DNA of 64,000 nt from Monodelphis domestica (lineage: Eukaryota; Chordata; Mammalia; Didelphimorphia; Didelphidae): assembly GCF_027887165.1 (NCBI RefSeq), contig NC_077232.1, forward strand, positions 6,791,391 to 6,855,390. The letters are read 5' to 3'. The translations under genes were made by a program, and so were the position numbers. Below the pieces are notes generated by a model that did not search any database, was not told the origin of the DNA, and saw only the letters and a list, made by a program, of their open reading frames with translations. Numbering within the stretch: the first letter of the stretch is position 1; each line of letters opens with the position of its first letter. This document shows positions 45,895-56,900 of this stretch, piece after piece.

Positions 45895-47030
45895 CCCCCT
45901 CACAAATTAGAAGGGAAGCAACAAATTGGGAAACAATCTTCATAACAAAAACCTCTGACAAAGGTCTAATTGCTCAAATTTACAAAGAGCTAAATCAATT
46001 GTATCAAAAAACCAAGCCATTCTCCAATTGAAAAATGGGCAAGGGACTTGAATAGGCAATTTTTAGTCAAAGAAATCAAAACTATTAATAAGCATGTGAA
46101 AAAGTGCTCTACATCTCTTATAATCAGAGATGCAAATCAAAAAAACTCTGAGGTATCACCTCACACCTAGCAGATTGGCTAACATAACAGCAAAGGAAAG
46201 GAATGAATGCTGGAGGGGATGTGGCAAAGTAGGGACATTAATTCATTGCTGTGGAGTTGTGAATTGATCCAACCCTTCTGGAGGGCAATTTAGAACTAGG
46301 CCTAAAGGGCAATAAAAGACTGTCTGCCCTTTGATCTAGCCATAGCACTGCTGGGTTTGTACCCCAAAGAGATAATAAGGAAAAAGACTTGTACAAGAAC
46401 ATTCATAGCTGTGCTCTTTGTGGTGGCCAAAAATTGGAAAATGAGGGGATGCCCTTCAGTTGGGGAATGGCTGAACAAACTGTGGCATATGTTGGTGATG
46501 GAATACTATTGTGCTAAAAGGAATAATGAACTGGAGGAATTCCATTTGAACTGGAATGACCTCCAGGAATTGATGCAGAGTGAAAGGAGCAGAACCAGGA
46601 GAACATTGTACACAGAGACTGATACACTGTGGTGCAATCGAATGTAATGGACTTCTCCATTAGTGGCAATGCAATGACCCTGAACAACTAGGAGGAACCT
46701 ACGAGAAAAACCACTATCTACATCCAGAGAAAACACTGTGGGAGTAAAAATACCAAAGAAAAACAACTGCTTGAATACATGGATTGAAGGCATATTGTTG
46801 GGGATGTAGATTCTAAATGAACATCCTAGTGTAAACAACAACATGGAAATGGGTTCTGATCAAGGACACAAGCAATACCCAATGAAATTGTGTGTTGGCT
46901 GCAGGAAGAGAGTGGGTGGAGGGGAAGGAGGGAAATAATGTGATTATTGTAATCAAGGAATAATGTTCTAAATTGACTAAATAAACTTATTCAAATGGAA
47001 ACATAAAAAATATAAAAAAATAAACATCCC
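45895..47030 (+). mobile_element. Best preserved L1 3' end in the window
   Basis: The order is ORF2 end (gggaagcaacaaattgggaa, aaatgggcaagggacttgaa), then 'tgaattgatccaacccttct', 'ttggggaatggctgaacaaa', 'gcagaaccaggagaacattg' and an A-rich tail at about 46985-47030. It is 5'-truncated at 1.1 kb. Low divergence from the other copies' consensus suggests it is one of the younger L1s here. Confidence 0.85.
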
Positions 47031-47259
47031 TTTCTAAAAAAGTTACTTAAGACTGATTGACTAAATTTGGGGCAAGAGGATGCATACTGGTGGGGACTCA
47101 AACCTAAAATATTGAAGAAAAAAGTGCCCTTACAGTCACTCAAAACTCTGGAGGGGAAGATGTAGCCCTGTCTTGGAGGTCCCAAGACTCATATATTAGA
47201 GAAGGAATTGAATATGTTCAGAGTTTTCATGGTATTATAAGAATGGGATAATTTTTGCA

Positions 47260-47640
47260 TCTGCCACTTAGCTAGGAATTCAGGTTATTAAACAGACAGC
47301 TTGTAGCTCCCGAGTTTCCCAAAACATGAAATCTCCCCAGTGGAATGGATGGATGAGAACCATTTGTTCCAATGGGTTCAGGCTGCTGAAGCAGACACAG
47401 TGGAGAGCTCAGAGTTTGGTCAGACATTGAAGAAGCCAAGACCATCCATTGCATCCTGGACCATCACCAGCCATTCTGACCACCCCTGGACTCAGATGAC
47501 CCTGGAAGAGACAATGAGGCTGAGGACTTTGTGCAGCTTTGCCTCCCTTCAATCCAATTCACTCACAAGTCAAGATATTGCCCGTGACATCATTACTCCT
47601 CTTCAAAAATGAAGGATGAACAACAATCACAGAAACAGAA
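47260..47640 (+). mobile_element. RTE-like retroelement 3' end
   Basis: Same family as 30700-31140. It ends 'ctcttcaaaaatgaaggatg' plus 'aacaacaatc', an ending I associate with marsupial RTE elements and their SINEs. Confidence 0.55.
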
Positions 47641-47804
47641 GCTCCTAAGAAGGACTTTTTAATGTTTGCATTTCTTGACCCAGGACCTGAATCTAGTACA
47701 ATACCTTGTCTACACACAGTAGACATTTAATAAATGTTAGTCACACTTAATTAATAAAGTGTGTCCCTTCCATTAAAATCCTTTTCTGTATAAGAGTAAA
47801 TTTT

Positions 47805-48520
47805 AGGGTTGTGACTTAATGTAAATTTAATTGGACACCAGGGTATATCCCAAATAAAATACCCAAGTCAGTTTGGAAATTTTATGGTGGTTTAACTAAT
47901 ATAGAGGGAAGGAATTAAGGAGAAGAGGGAGAAGGAGGGTATAGGATTTCTCCGGCCTAACCTATGCCAGGGGAAGTTCAAAGGCCTCCGCTTCGAGGTC
48001 TCCTCAGAAGATTAGGGGCTTCCTAAGAGGATAGTGTTTTGGAAGGAAAAGGAGAAAGGAATCAGCCTAAACTCCGAGAGAGCTCAGAGAAGATGCCTCA
48101 CCTGACCTAGGTTACTAAGCTTCCCCCAGTATTGTATCAAGTACGCTCACTGCCAAACCTGGACAATAGCTGCCACCACACCAAGATGCCAAGATGTTCA
48201 GCACACTGCCGCTAGCCATCTCTACAAGAAAAGAGAGCCAGAGAGAGGAAGTGACACGAAATATATAGACCGTTCTTTTACATCACTTCCTGCATCTCAC
48301 ATGTACCAATGGTAGCTTAAGCTTGACTCAGGACAGCCCAGGGGGTCTGTCAGTTGTTTCTGATTTGTCATTTGCTAGCACATATCTGTCATAGGCCATC
48401 CTTCTCAATACTTAATCCTTAAATCGGGGTGTAGACCTTCCTGTTTTGTTAGACTAAGCAGGGTGGAGTAAATCTAAAATTCACATCTGAGATCTCACCA
48501 TGATGTGTAGATGTTGGAAG
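47805..48520 (-). mobile_element. Solo LTR fossil, family B
   Basis: Complement of the 34130-34840 copy. On the minus strand it has a TATA-like 'ctatatatttcgtg' (complement at about 48255-48270), and its 3' end has 'accataaaatttcc' and 'aagtcacaaccctaa'. No internal viral genes adjoin it; it appears whole as an LTR. Confidence 0.65.
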
Positions 48521-48727
48521 GCTCAGCCTCCAAGTTCTGGCAAGTTGTTCCCAATAACAGACTCTGGGTTTATAATCTAAAAATCAGCTTGGCTAAGGGC
48601 AAGGAAGCTCAGTATCTGGGGAATGATCACTACAGAATGGCCATAGGGCCTCATGGGTAGAGAACATAGGTCAGCCTAGAGTTGATTGAGATCTTAGCCA
48701 AGTATTTGGTAAAGTCTTTTATATTAT

Positions 48728-48881
48728 TCTTTTTTTTTTAAACCCTTACCTTCCATCTTAGAATCACTATTGATTCCAAGGCAAAAGAGCAGTAAGAACT
48801 AGCCAATGGGGGTTAAGTCACTGAGCTAGGAAGTGTCTGAGGCCAGTTTTGAATCCAAAACCTCCCATCTCTAGGCCTGGA
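48728..48881 (-). mobile_element. 5'-truncated antisense SINE
   Basis: Poly(T), 'aaacccttaccttccatctt', 'caatgggggttaagtcactg' and 'aaacctcccatctctaggcc'. Confidence 0.85.
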
Positions 48882-49000
48882 TTTTTCATAATTTGGATTG
48901 TTGTAGATGTATTTATGGTTTTTGGTTCTGCTTATTTCATTCTGCATCAGGTTCTATATGTCCCAAGGCCATGCTTCTCTGTAGTCATCATCTGCATTAT
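48882..49000 (-). mobile_element. Antisense L1 3'UTR fragment
   Basis: The segment 'ttctgcttatttcattctgc' with 'atcaggttctatatgtccc' is the complement of the L1 block around 'gatgcagagtgaaaggagca'. Confidence 0.6.
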
Positions 49001-49002
49001 TT

Positions 49003-49218
49003 CTCATTGTTCAGTCATTTTTCAGTCATGTCTGATTCTTCATGACCCCACTTGGGGTTTTCTTGGCAAACATACTAGCCATTTCTATCTCCAGCTCATT
49101 TTAGAGATGAGGAAACTGAAGCAAACAGGGTGAAGTGACTTGCCCAGAGCACACAGCTGGTAAATGCCTGAGACTCAGGAAGATAGGCCTTCCTACCTCC
49201 AAATTTGACACTCTATCC
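49003..49218 (-). mobile_element. SINE with RTE/BovB-like tail
   Basis: Antisense: 'catgtctgattcttcatgac', 'cccacttggggttttcttgg', 'cagctcattttagagatgag' and 'gacactctatccag'. Confidence 0.8.
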
Positions 49219-49225
49219 AGGTATT

Positions 49226-49352
49226 TATTTATTTATCCTTAAGCCCTTCCCTTCTATTTTAGAATCACTACTGTGTATCAGTTCCAAGGAGAAGAGTGGT
49301 CAGGGCTAGGCAATGGGGGTCAAGTGACTTGCCCAAGGTCAGCCAGCTAGGG
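49226..49352 (-). mobile_element. 5'-truncated antisense SINE
   Basis: Contains 'cttaagcccttcccttctat' and 'ggtcaagtgacttgcccaag'; the head is missing. Confidence 0.8.
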
Positions 49353-49471
49353 TGATTAAATCTAAAAATGGGCAGATCTTCCTATTCAACTTTTAAGTAG
49401 GGTGTTTACACTCTTGGCATCAAAAACTAAAAATAGGCAGGGGTTACAATTTAATCTTCACATCTTCCTGA

Positions 49472-50232
49472 GTTCAAATTGGAACACTAATACACTGTTG
49501 GTGGAGCTGTGAACTGATCCAATTATTCTAAAGAGCAATTTGGAACCATGCCCAAAGGACCATCAAACCTTTGACCCAGCAATGCTACTTTTGGGTCTGT
49601 ATCCCAAAGAGATAAAAAATAAGGGGTGAGGACCCATCTGTACCAAAATAGCAAAGAATTGGAAACTGGGGGTGGGGTGGGGGTGGGGAAATGTCCATCA
49701 ACTGGGAAAAGGCCAAACAAGTTGCGGTACATGATTGTGATGGAATACTACTGAGCCACAAGAAATTATGAAGATATTTTTTTTCCAAAAAGCCTGGAAA
49801 AATTTGGATGAAGTGATGCAAAGCAAAGTCAGCAGAACCAGGAGAATGTTGTACACAACAACAGCAATAGTATGTGATCAATTGTGAATGACCTGGATAT
49901 TATCAATGAGGCAAGGATACCGGACAACTCCAGGGACTCATGATGGAAAGGCTCTCCATTGCCAAAGAAGGAACTGATGGAGTCTGAATGCAGATGGAAG
50001 CCAACCTTTCTTCACTTTCCTCCATGCAAGAATTTTTCTCTAGTGTAAATTACATATGACTTGCTCTAAACATGATGAAGATGGAAACATGTACTATATG
50101 ATACTACATGCACAACCTACATCATATTACCTGCAATCTGGGGACTCAGAGGAAATGGAAGGGTGAGAGAGAACATGGATCACAAAATATCAAAAAGTGA
50201 ATTGAAACATAATCTGGAAAAAAAAAAAAAGA
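49472..50232 (+). mobile_element. L1 3' end
   Basis: Blocks 'aacactaatacactgttggt', 'gatggaatactactgagcca' and 'agcagaaccaggagaatgtt', then a poly(A) at 50219-50230. 5'-truncated, older than the copy at 45895. Confidence 0.8.
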
Positions 50233-50263
50233 AACTTAGTCCCATAAAAATTTTGATGAGTTA

Positions 50264-50470
50264 AGGGGGCAGCTGGGTGGCTCAGTGGATGGAGAGACAG
50301 GCCTAGAGATGGAAGGTCCTGGGTTCAAATGTGACCTCAGACACTTCCCAACTGTGTGACCCTGGGCAAGTCACTTGACCCCCATTGCCTAGCCCTTACC
50401 ACTCTTCTGCCTTGGAACCAATACACAGTATGGATTCTAAGACGGAAGGTGAGGGTTAAAAAAATTTTTC
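50264..50470 (+). mobile_element. Full-length SINE with 11-bp target duplication
   Basis: A near-consensus copy (ggggcagctgggtggctcag, GGTTCAAATGT, A-rich end). Direct repeats TTTTGATGAGT flank it at 50251-50261 and 50472-50482. Confidence 0.92.
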
Positions 50471-51097
50471 TTTTTGATGAGTCTAAAACCTACACAAGAA
50501 TATGGCTATATTAATGAATAATTCCTTAAAAAAAAGACAAGGTAAGAGGTGATGAGACCCCAGGCTGGTGGTTGTGTCAGAGGAGAAAAAGGGACATACA
50601 GTACAGGAGAGACGTTTTGAAGATGAAAATGACATTGATTAGAGAGTCTGTGAGGAAGGAACTGAAGATGGCACCCAGGTTTTGAGCCTGACTGACTGTG
50701 GTGATGGCGATTTTCTCAACAATTAGGAAAGTGGAAAGAGGGGAGGTTACGGAGGGAAGGATCATTAGTTCTGATTTTGAACACATTGGGTTTGAGATGT
50801 CGATGGGAGAGTTCAAAATGTTGTTGAAGAGATGGTTTGCAATTAGAGATTGAAGCGTAGCAGAGACAAGGGCTGGATTATGTGGCACTAGGAGCCTTTG
50901 GCATTAGGTAACTGAACCCACCGGAGCTTATGGGATCACCAGCTGAGAGATATAGAACGAGAAAAGAAGATGGCCCCAGAGAGAGCTCTGAAGGACAAAA
51001 ATAGTCATTTGAGTGCTAAGATCCAGCAAAGGAGGCTGAGGAGCAGTCAGAGAGGAAAAGGACCAAGAAAGAGTAGCTTCATGAAATGAAGAGAAGA

Positions 51098-51124
51098 GTG
51101 TGTGTGTGTGTGTATATGTGTGTG

Positions 51125-51145
<21 letters not shown>
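51098..51145. repeat. (TG)n(TA)n microsatellite
   Basis: About ten TG units pass into about ten TA units, directly abutting the poly(T) of an antisense SINE, a common place for microsatellite growth. Confidence 0.95.
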
Positions 51146-51155
<10 letters not shown>

Positions 51156-51337
51156 CCCTTCCATCTTAGTACCAATTCTGAGACAGAAGAGTGGCAAGGG
51201 GTAGGAAATCAGGGTTAACTAGCTTGCCTTGGGTCACATAGCTAGGAAGTATCTGAAGCCATATCCGAATTCAGGCTCCCCCAACTCCAACTCCGGGAGC
51301 TCTGGTGCTCTATCCACTGTGCTACCTAACTGTCCCC
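51146..51337 (-). mobile_element. Antisense tRNA-derived SINE
   Basis: Poly(T), 'aacccttccatcttagtacc', 'ccttgggtcacatagctagg' and 'tctatccactgtgctaccta'. Near full length. Confidence 0.85.
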
Positions 51338-52521
51338 AAAGAGGGTATATCTACATGGAGGAAGTGACCAATAGGGACATAGGCTGGTAAGGAGGAGACC
51401 GAAAGGTCGCCATCTTTGGCAATTCAAGTAGCATTGGTAGCTTTGGAGAGAGCAGTTCCAGTTGAGTGATGAGGTCAAAAGCAAGATTATAGAAGATTTA
51501 GATTGTAGGTTTAGAGAGTGAATTAGTGAAGGAAGCAAGTGGAGGCACCAGTCGTAGAAGGATTTTCAAGGTGTTTAGCCAGGAAAGGCAAGAGCTATAG
51601 GAGGACAACTAGTGGAGAAGGCTGGACCAAATGAAGGTTTCTTAAGGAAGAGGAAGACACAGTTGTCCAAGAAGCAGGAAGTAGACTGGGAGATTTTGAA
51701 GATTAGTGAGAGTGGGGATGACTGAGGGCTCAGTTTGCTGGGATTGAAGGTGCACAGAGAAATGTTTTCCTTTGGCAAAGAGAAGATGAGATGAAGGGAG
51801 AGATGCTGGAAGAAGGCATCTAAGTGATGGGAGGAGAAAAGATCAAGAGTTGCAATTTTTTAGTAAAGAGAGGAGACCTCAGTTGAAAGAATGAGAATGA
51901 GACTACTATGGAAGGCCTGAAGAGAGATGAGAATGTTTAGAACAGTCTCTGTGCATCATGGAACTGTGAACTGATTAGGAAGGAATAGAATGTTTTTCTT
52001 GCTTACAGGAAAGTCCTGGAGATTAGATCACCCCGAGTGTACCCTGATACCAGTTTTGTGATTTTCTCAAGCTCCTTCTCAGCATGAAAACTGAAGGATG
52101 AAGATGGTGGAGTAATCCGGGCTTGCGATTTGGGTAAGATGTAATCAATCAAGGGGAGAAGAGAGCACGGAATTGGTGAGTGGAGGAAGTCTAAAGTAGA
52201 ATCACCAAGTGGTCAAGTTAGGAAAAGGAGTGAGAAGCTAGTAGGGAGGGATGGAGGGATTAGAAGTCACACTGAAGTCAAGATGGAATGAGAAGACTGC
52301 TCTGATGAAGGAAGCTCTGAATTCACAAACATGGAACCCTTGGGGGTGATGGCAAGGTCATGGGTGTCTCTGTGTGGAGCTGAGGTCAAAGTGAGAATCA
52401 AAGGAAAAACTCTTGATGTCCAGAACATTTCTCTTTTTTCTTTTAGAAAAGGACTTGATGTTCTCCCTCCTATAAACTGCCAGAATCAGCTGATGGATTT
52501 GTTTTCCTGATTTCTTGTTAG

Positions 52522-53511
52522 CAGTGACGGGAAACCTTTTGGAACTTTTTAGGGACTCCATGCCATGTCCCCCCCACCCTAGACTGTGTGCCAGTGTCCC
52601 ACCCACCCCCACTGCATGCCCTGCCCCCTGACTGCTAAGGATACCAGTATGTACTATTAGAGGAATAAATAGTGCATGAGGCATAAAGGAAGAGTCAGTG
52701 ACCCAGCCCTTATCAAAGCACTTAGACCTGTGGGCCTCTGGATATTTAGTAAGAGAAAGGCTACTGCTAGACCTGCCCTGGATGGGAATTCCCTGAAAGC
52801 TCCAGGCATTTGGTAGGCCTTTGAGGGAGACCACCAGCTAGGGGCCTGGATTTTCTTTGCTTTGAGGGACCCACTTTAGCTACTGCTAATTGAATTAGGG
52901 GATTATCTGCCCAGGTAGCTGGGTGTACATGGTTCAAAACCCAGAGGCCCACCACCTGTTTCTGGGGGGATAGAAGGTTTAATGAGAGACATGAGTCCAG
53001 AATTCTGCCCTTCCAGTTTTACAGTGGTGGAGGCGGGGACCCTCCCATCCAGGTAGTAGCTGGTTCATCTCTCCATTTGAGCTGGAAGCAATTTCTCCAA
53101 CCTCCTTTGGAGGATTAGGGAGGATCTGATTAGCACATTTCCTTAGGGCTCAGGCCTAGATTTGCTCAGAGAGGTATTTTAATTAGTGTCAGTGCAAAGC
53201 AGAGAACATGGACACAATCAATTCTTTACTTACAAAAGCAGAACTGTTACCAGACCTATTCACCCAGTAAGGGTCCACAAAGACAAAAAGGACTTTGTAC
53301 CTTTTGCAGGGCGATAGGTGCAGAGAATCTATCCCCAAACTGAGGAGAGTCACCATCTCTGCTGCTGCAACAGTGCAAAGAGGCTAGAATGTCTCACCCC
53401 CTAAGTTTGGGGGTTGGGCCAGCCTCCCAGCCAGAGGCCTGAGTGTGCCCACTGACTGAGAGGCTTTCACATGCCATCTTTGGCAAACGTGCTATAGGTT
53501 TGCCACCAAAG
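52522..53511. mobile_element. hAT-like element, possibly carrying an insertion
   Basis: The left end CAGTGACGGGAAACCTTTT and the right end (complement CTTTGGTGGCAAACCTATAG) match the inverted ends of the hAT elements at 3022 and 62709. The distance of 990 bases is much longer than those copies. The middle, about 52640-53380, may be a separate insertion. No clear 8-bp duplication is seen, so the two ends might belong to different copies. Confidence 0.45.
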
Positions 53512-53684
53512 TAATAAGGAATACCTCCTGAGGTAGTTTGGAAAGGAGAAAGGGATCTATTTGGAAAAGAAGGTATTGTAAAAACCAAAAGATATTAATA
53601 CATGCTAAATTGGGCCTAGGAAAGAAGCTAGACAATGACTATCCTTCCTCTGCTGAGGGAGAAGAACAACCAAGCATTTAGTTT

Positions 53685-53905
53685 GATAGGAAAATAAACC
53701 TTTAATTTGAGGAGAAGGAGCAAGAGAAAGATGAAGCTGCCGTGAGCATCTTTGCCTCCTTGGTCCTGGAATGAGTTAGCAGGATCACCTGGATGGTGGG
53801 TCCCACAAGGAAAAGAGGGTTTTCTGATTCGACTTGATTATGTTCATCCAAGCCTTCTCAGGTAGAGGCATAAGAGAAAGCTCACCCCCTCCCAGCGGTA
53901 GCAGG
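53685..53905 (-). other. CCS: CCS 3'UTR
   Basis: Minus-strand sequence after the CCS stop runs to an ATTAAA at 53701-53706, giving a compact 3'UTR of about 220 bases. Confidence 0.65.
53701..53706 (-). terminator. Poly(A) signal ATTAAA of CCS
   Basis: TTTAAT on the plus strand is ATTAAA on the minus strand, the common variant signal, in the right place after the CCS stop. Confidence 0.6.
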
Positions 53906-56900
53906 TCAGAGGTGAGAAGGGGTTTGATCAGGCTTCCTTCGGCCCTCACCAGCTAGGGGCCGGCCCCGCTCTTCCCAGATGGTGAGGCCGTCGCAGGAAC
54001 AGATCTGTTTGGGATTCTGGAAGAGGCCTGCAGAGCGAGCGATGATGCCACAAGCCAACCTATGGGAGATAGAAATGTAGAGTTGGTCTGGAGTGCGAAG
54101 GGGTTCCTCCCCACCAGAGAAACACTTCCATGAAAAGAGAACTACAAGGACAGGGGAAGTTTCCTCACCTCTCTCCAGAGTTGCCAGTGATCTTGGAGAG
54201 TGGGTGCCCTCCCCGACCAAGGTCGTCTTCACCTGCATCAATGACCAGACTTCGGCCAATGATGTCCCACACCTGCAGAGGAAGCAGCTCTTAGGCCCTG
54301 CTTGGTGAGAAGGCCCCTCCCTAGGCCAGCTGCCTCAGCACCTCACCTTGAGCCGCTCATCCTCTAGTCTGAAGGTTGCTCTCCCATCAGCATCAGCACA
54401 GACGTTCCCCAGATCTCCCTGGTGCTAGAAGGGAGCAAAATGGCCAGAGAGACCTTCTTGCCCATCTATGCTTCAGCCAAAGTAGTGAAGGCAAGAACTG
54501 GAAGGCACCTCGAATCTCCTCACCCTCCCACTTGCCTGCTACCACCTGGGGGCTCCAAACTTTTTGGCAGAGGCTCTTCTCCAGGTGGTGGGTAGTGTGT
54601 CCCCCCTCAGCCTGGGGACAGTCACTTGCTTCCTGGGCCAGTGACCTCAGATGTCAAAGGAAGGGCTGGCCTGGGTATTTGCTGAGATCCCTTCTAGCTC
54701 CCATGATCCCTTCCTGGCACTAGCACTTACCCGGTGGGTGTCCTTGGGGCCACCATGTGGCATTCCATCAGGGTTGAAGTGGTCTCCACAGCTACAATGC
54801 AAAGGTATTTTGTGAGCATGGAGAAAGAGCAAGGATGTCCCTTCCACCTACTTCAGGCTCTGTTTCCATGGCTATTTCTCAGTTGTGTCCCCAGCATTAA
54901 CTGTGCCTGGAACATTGCAGGAAATACTGGCTGGCAGATAGACCTCATCCGGTAGGCCCACACTAGCCACCCCAAGGGGCTTGTGAACAATTTTTCTCCC
55001 TTTACCTGGGCCTCATACTTCCTCCTCCAGTCCCTGGCCCTGGCCCATGGCCCTTCCCCTACCCCATCATTACGTTCATTCCACTAGGAATACCAATACC
55101 ACAGGGCACCTGTGTTACAGCAAGAACCACAAAGCCTCATGGGCTTTTTGAGCATTTGTACCCAGAAAAAGGGGCAAAGACACCAAGAGGGCACACAAAG
55201 CCGGCATAGTCATCTCCAAGGGCTGTAATCTGTTTCTCAGGTGGTCCAAGTTTGCTCCTACCCACCTGGCACAATTTTGAGTCAAGTCCCCAAACTGATG
55301 GATGTGGAGGCCATGGGGCCCAGGCTCTAGGCCATCGATTGTCCCCTCGATGAGGCAGCTTTTGGGGGACACTTGTAGAAAGCGCACAACTCCCTGTACA
55401 GCCCCTGGCTGCCCCATCATGGCCACTGCAGCGCCCAGGTTCTCTATAAGACCAAGACAAGGTGAGCTTCCTTCCCTAACCCACATGGACCTTCCTCTAG
55501 GCTTCCTTTTCTCTAGGAGGAAGGACAGTCGGATACCTCCACCCATGATTCCCAGGATATGGAAACCATGGAGACCCTGGGACCCACAGTTTTTCCATCT
55601 CCAGAAACCAAGAATCCTGCAAGTCTCCCTATCCTTTAGGCCTCAAGTGATTTCTCTGCAGCCCCTATGTCTGTCCTCCTCTCCCTCTGATGCTGTTCCT
55701 CTTCCAGGACGAATCCCCATCCCCGCCACAACCCCAAGATCCAGATTCTCACGAAGCATGTGGCTGCCCATGCCCTTGAGCACTGCTTGTCGCCCTGTGC
55801 TCTCCAGGAGATTCTGTACTTCCTGGCTAGGTAAGGTGGTTGTCACCAGGACGCTCTGATTTTCCAGGTGCACCTCCACTCCCTGGACACCTGTGAGAAC
55901 AAAGGAGGAGGAAGAGAAAGAAGAGACAGCAGCAGATGGAGGAAGGCTGGATGACCCTGCCTGGCTACTGGCAAGAACCTGTCTTAAAAGAAACTCAGTG
56001 AGCCATATATAATACAATTCCCCAATTCTGATACAATCCTCTCTGTCTGTTCTTTGTAGAGGAAAATGTTCTTATTTGTTGGGGTGTTTCAAGCCCTCAA
56101 AAGCAAAAGCAACTTTTCATTTTATTTTTTAAAATAAAGTGTCCAGGGGGCAGTTAGGAGGCTCAGTGGATTGAGAGTCAGTCCAGAGATGGAAGGTCCT
56201 GGGTTCATATTTGGCTGTAAACACTTCCTAGCTGGGTCACTTAACCCCTATTGCCCAGCCCTTACACAGTATTGACTCTAAGACAGAAAGTAAAGTTTTT
56301 ATTTTTAAAAAGAAGCGTCAAGCCAGGATCAGAACTGAGGCCTTCAGTGCTCTACCCAATCATCTAGCTGAGCTTTTCAGATAGACTGCTATCTAGCCAT
56401 GCCTCCTCCATCTTGAATCTGTGGAGGTCTGTTTGTTTTTCCAAGTTAAGTCTAAGGTTTTGAACCCATTCTCTTACATCGAGTCCGATGCTCCGCAAGC
56501 CCTTGGCATTCAGTATGTCAGCTCACACCTATGGGGCGCCTGAAACACCCCCATTGGTGCTCTGATTTTAGACCTTGATATCATAATGCATGGCCATCTC
56601 CAACGTGAAGTCCAGCCAATGACGAATACTCTCGGGATCCAGCTGTTTAAGCATCTCCAAAACCACCAGGATGGTGCTAGCACAAGGAGCAGCATTCGAG
56701 TCTCTATCAAATGTTTTCTGGCCTGGACCCACTGGTCTAGTCACTCGGTCCCCAAAGGCAACAAGGTCAGTCTAACGTGATGTGTTTGTGATGGAGGAGG
56801 GAGGGAGGGAAGGAGGAAGGCATGAAAACAAGTAACTCTAGGCCAGAAAGAACAGCGCTAAGTCTGGCCCACAAAGGACGGTGAGAAATCACTTGAATCC

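Larger units (their letters stand above)
50540..52330 (+). repeat. Old LINE 3' region (L2/CR1-like, tentative)
   Basis: The run contains 'gatggcacccaggttttgag', 'cattagttctgattttgaac' and 'gggtttgagatgtcgatggg', phrases typical of ancient LINE 3' ends. It is broken by the microsatellite at 51098 and the SINE at 51146. Family assignment is from memory only. Confidence 0.4.
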
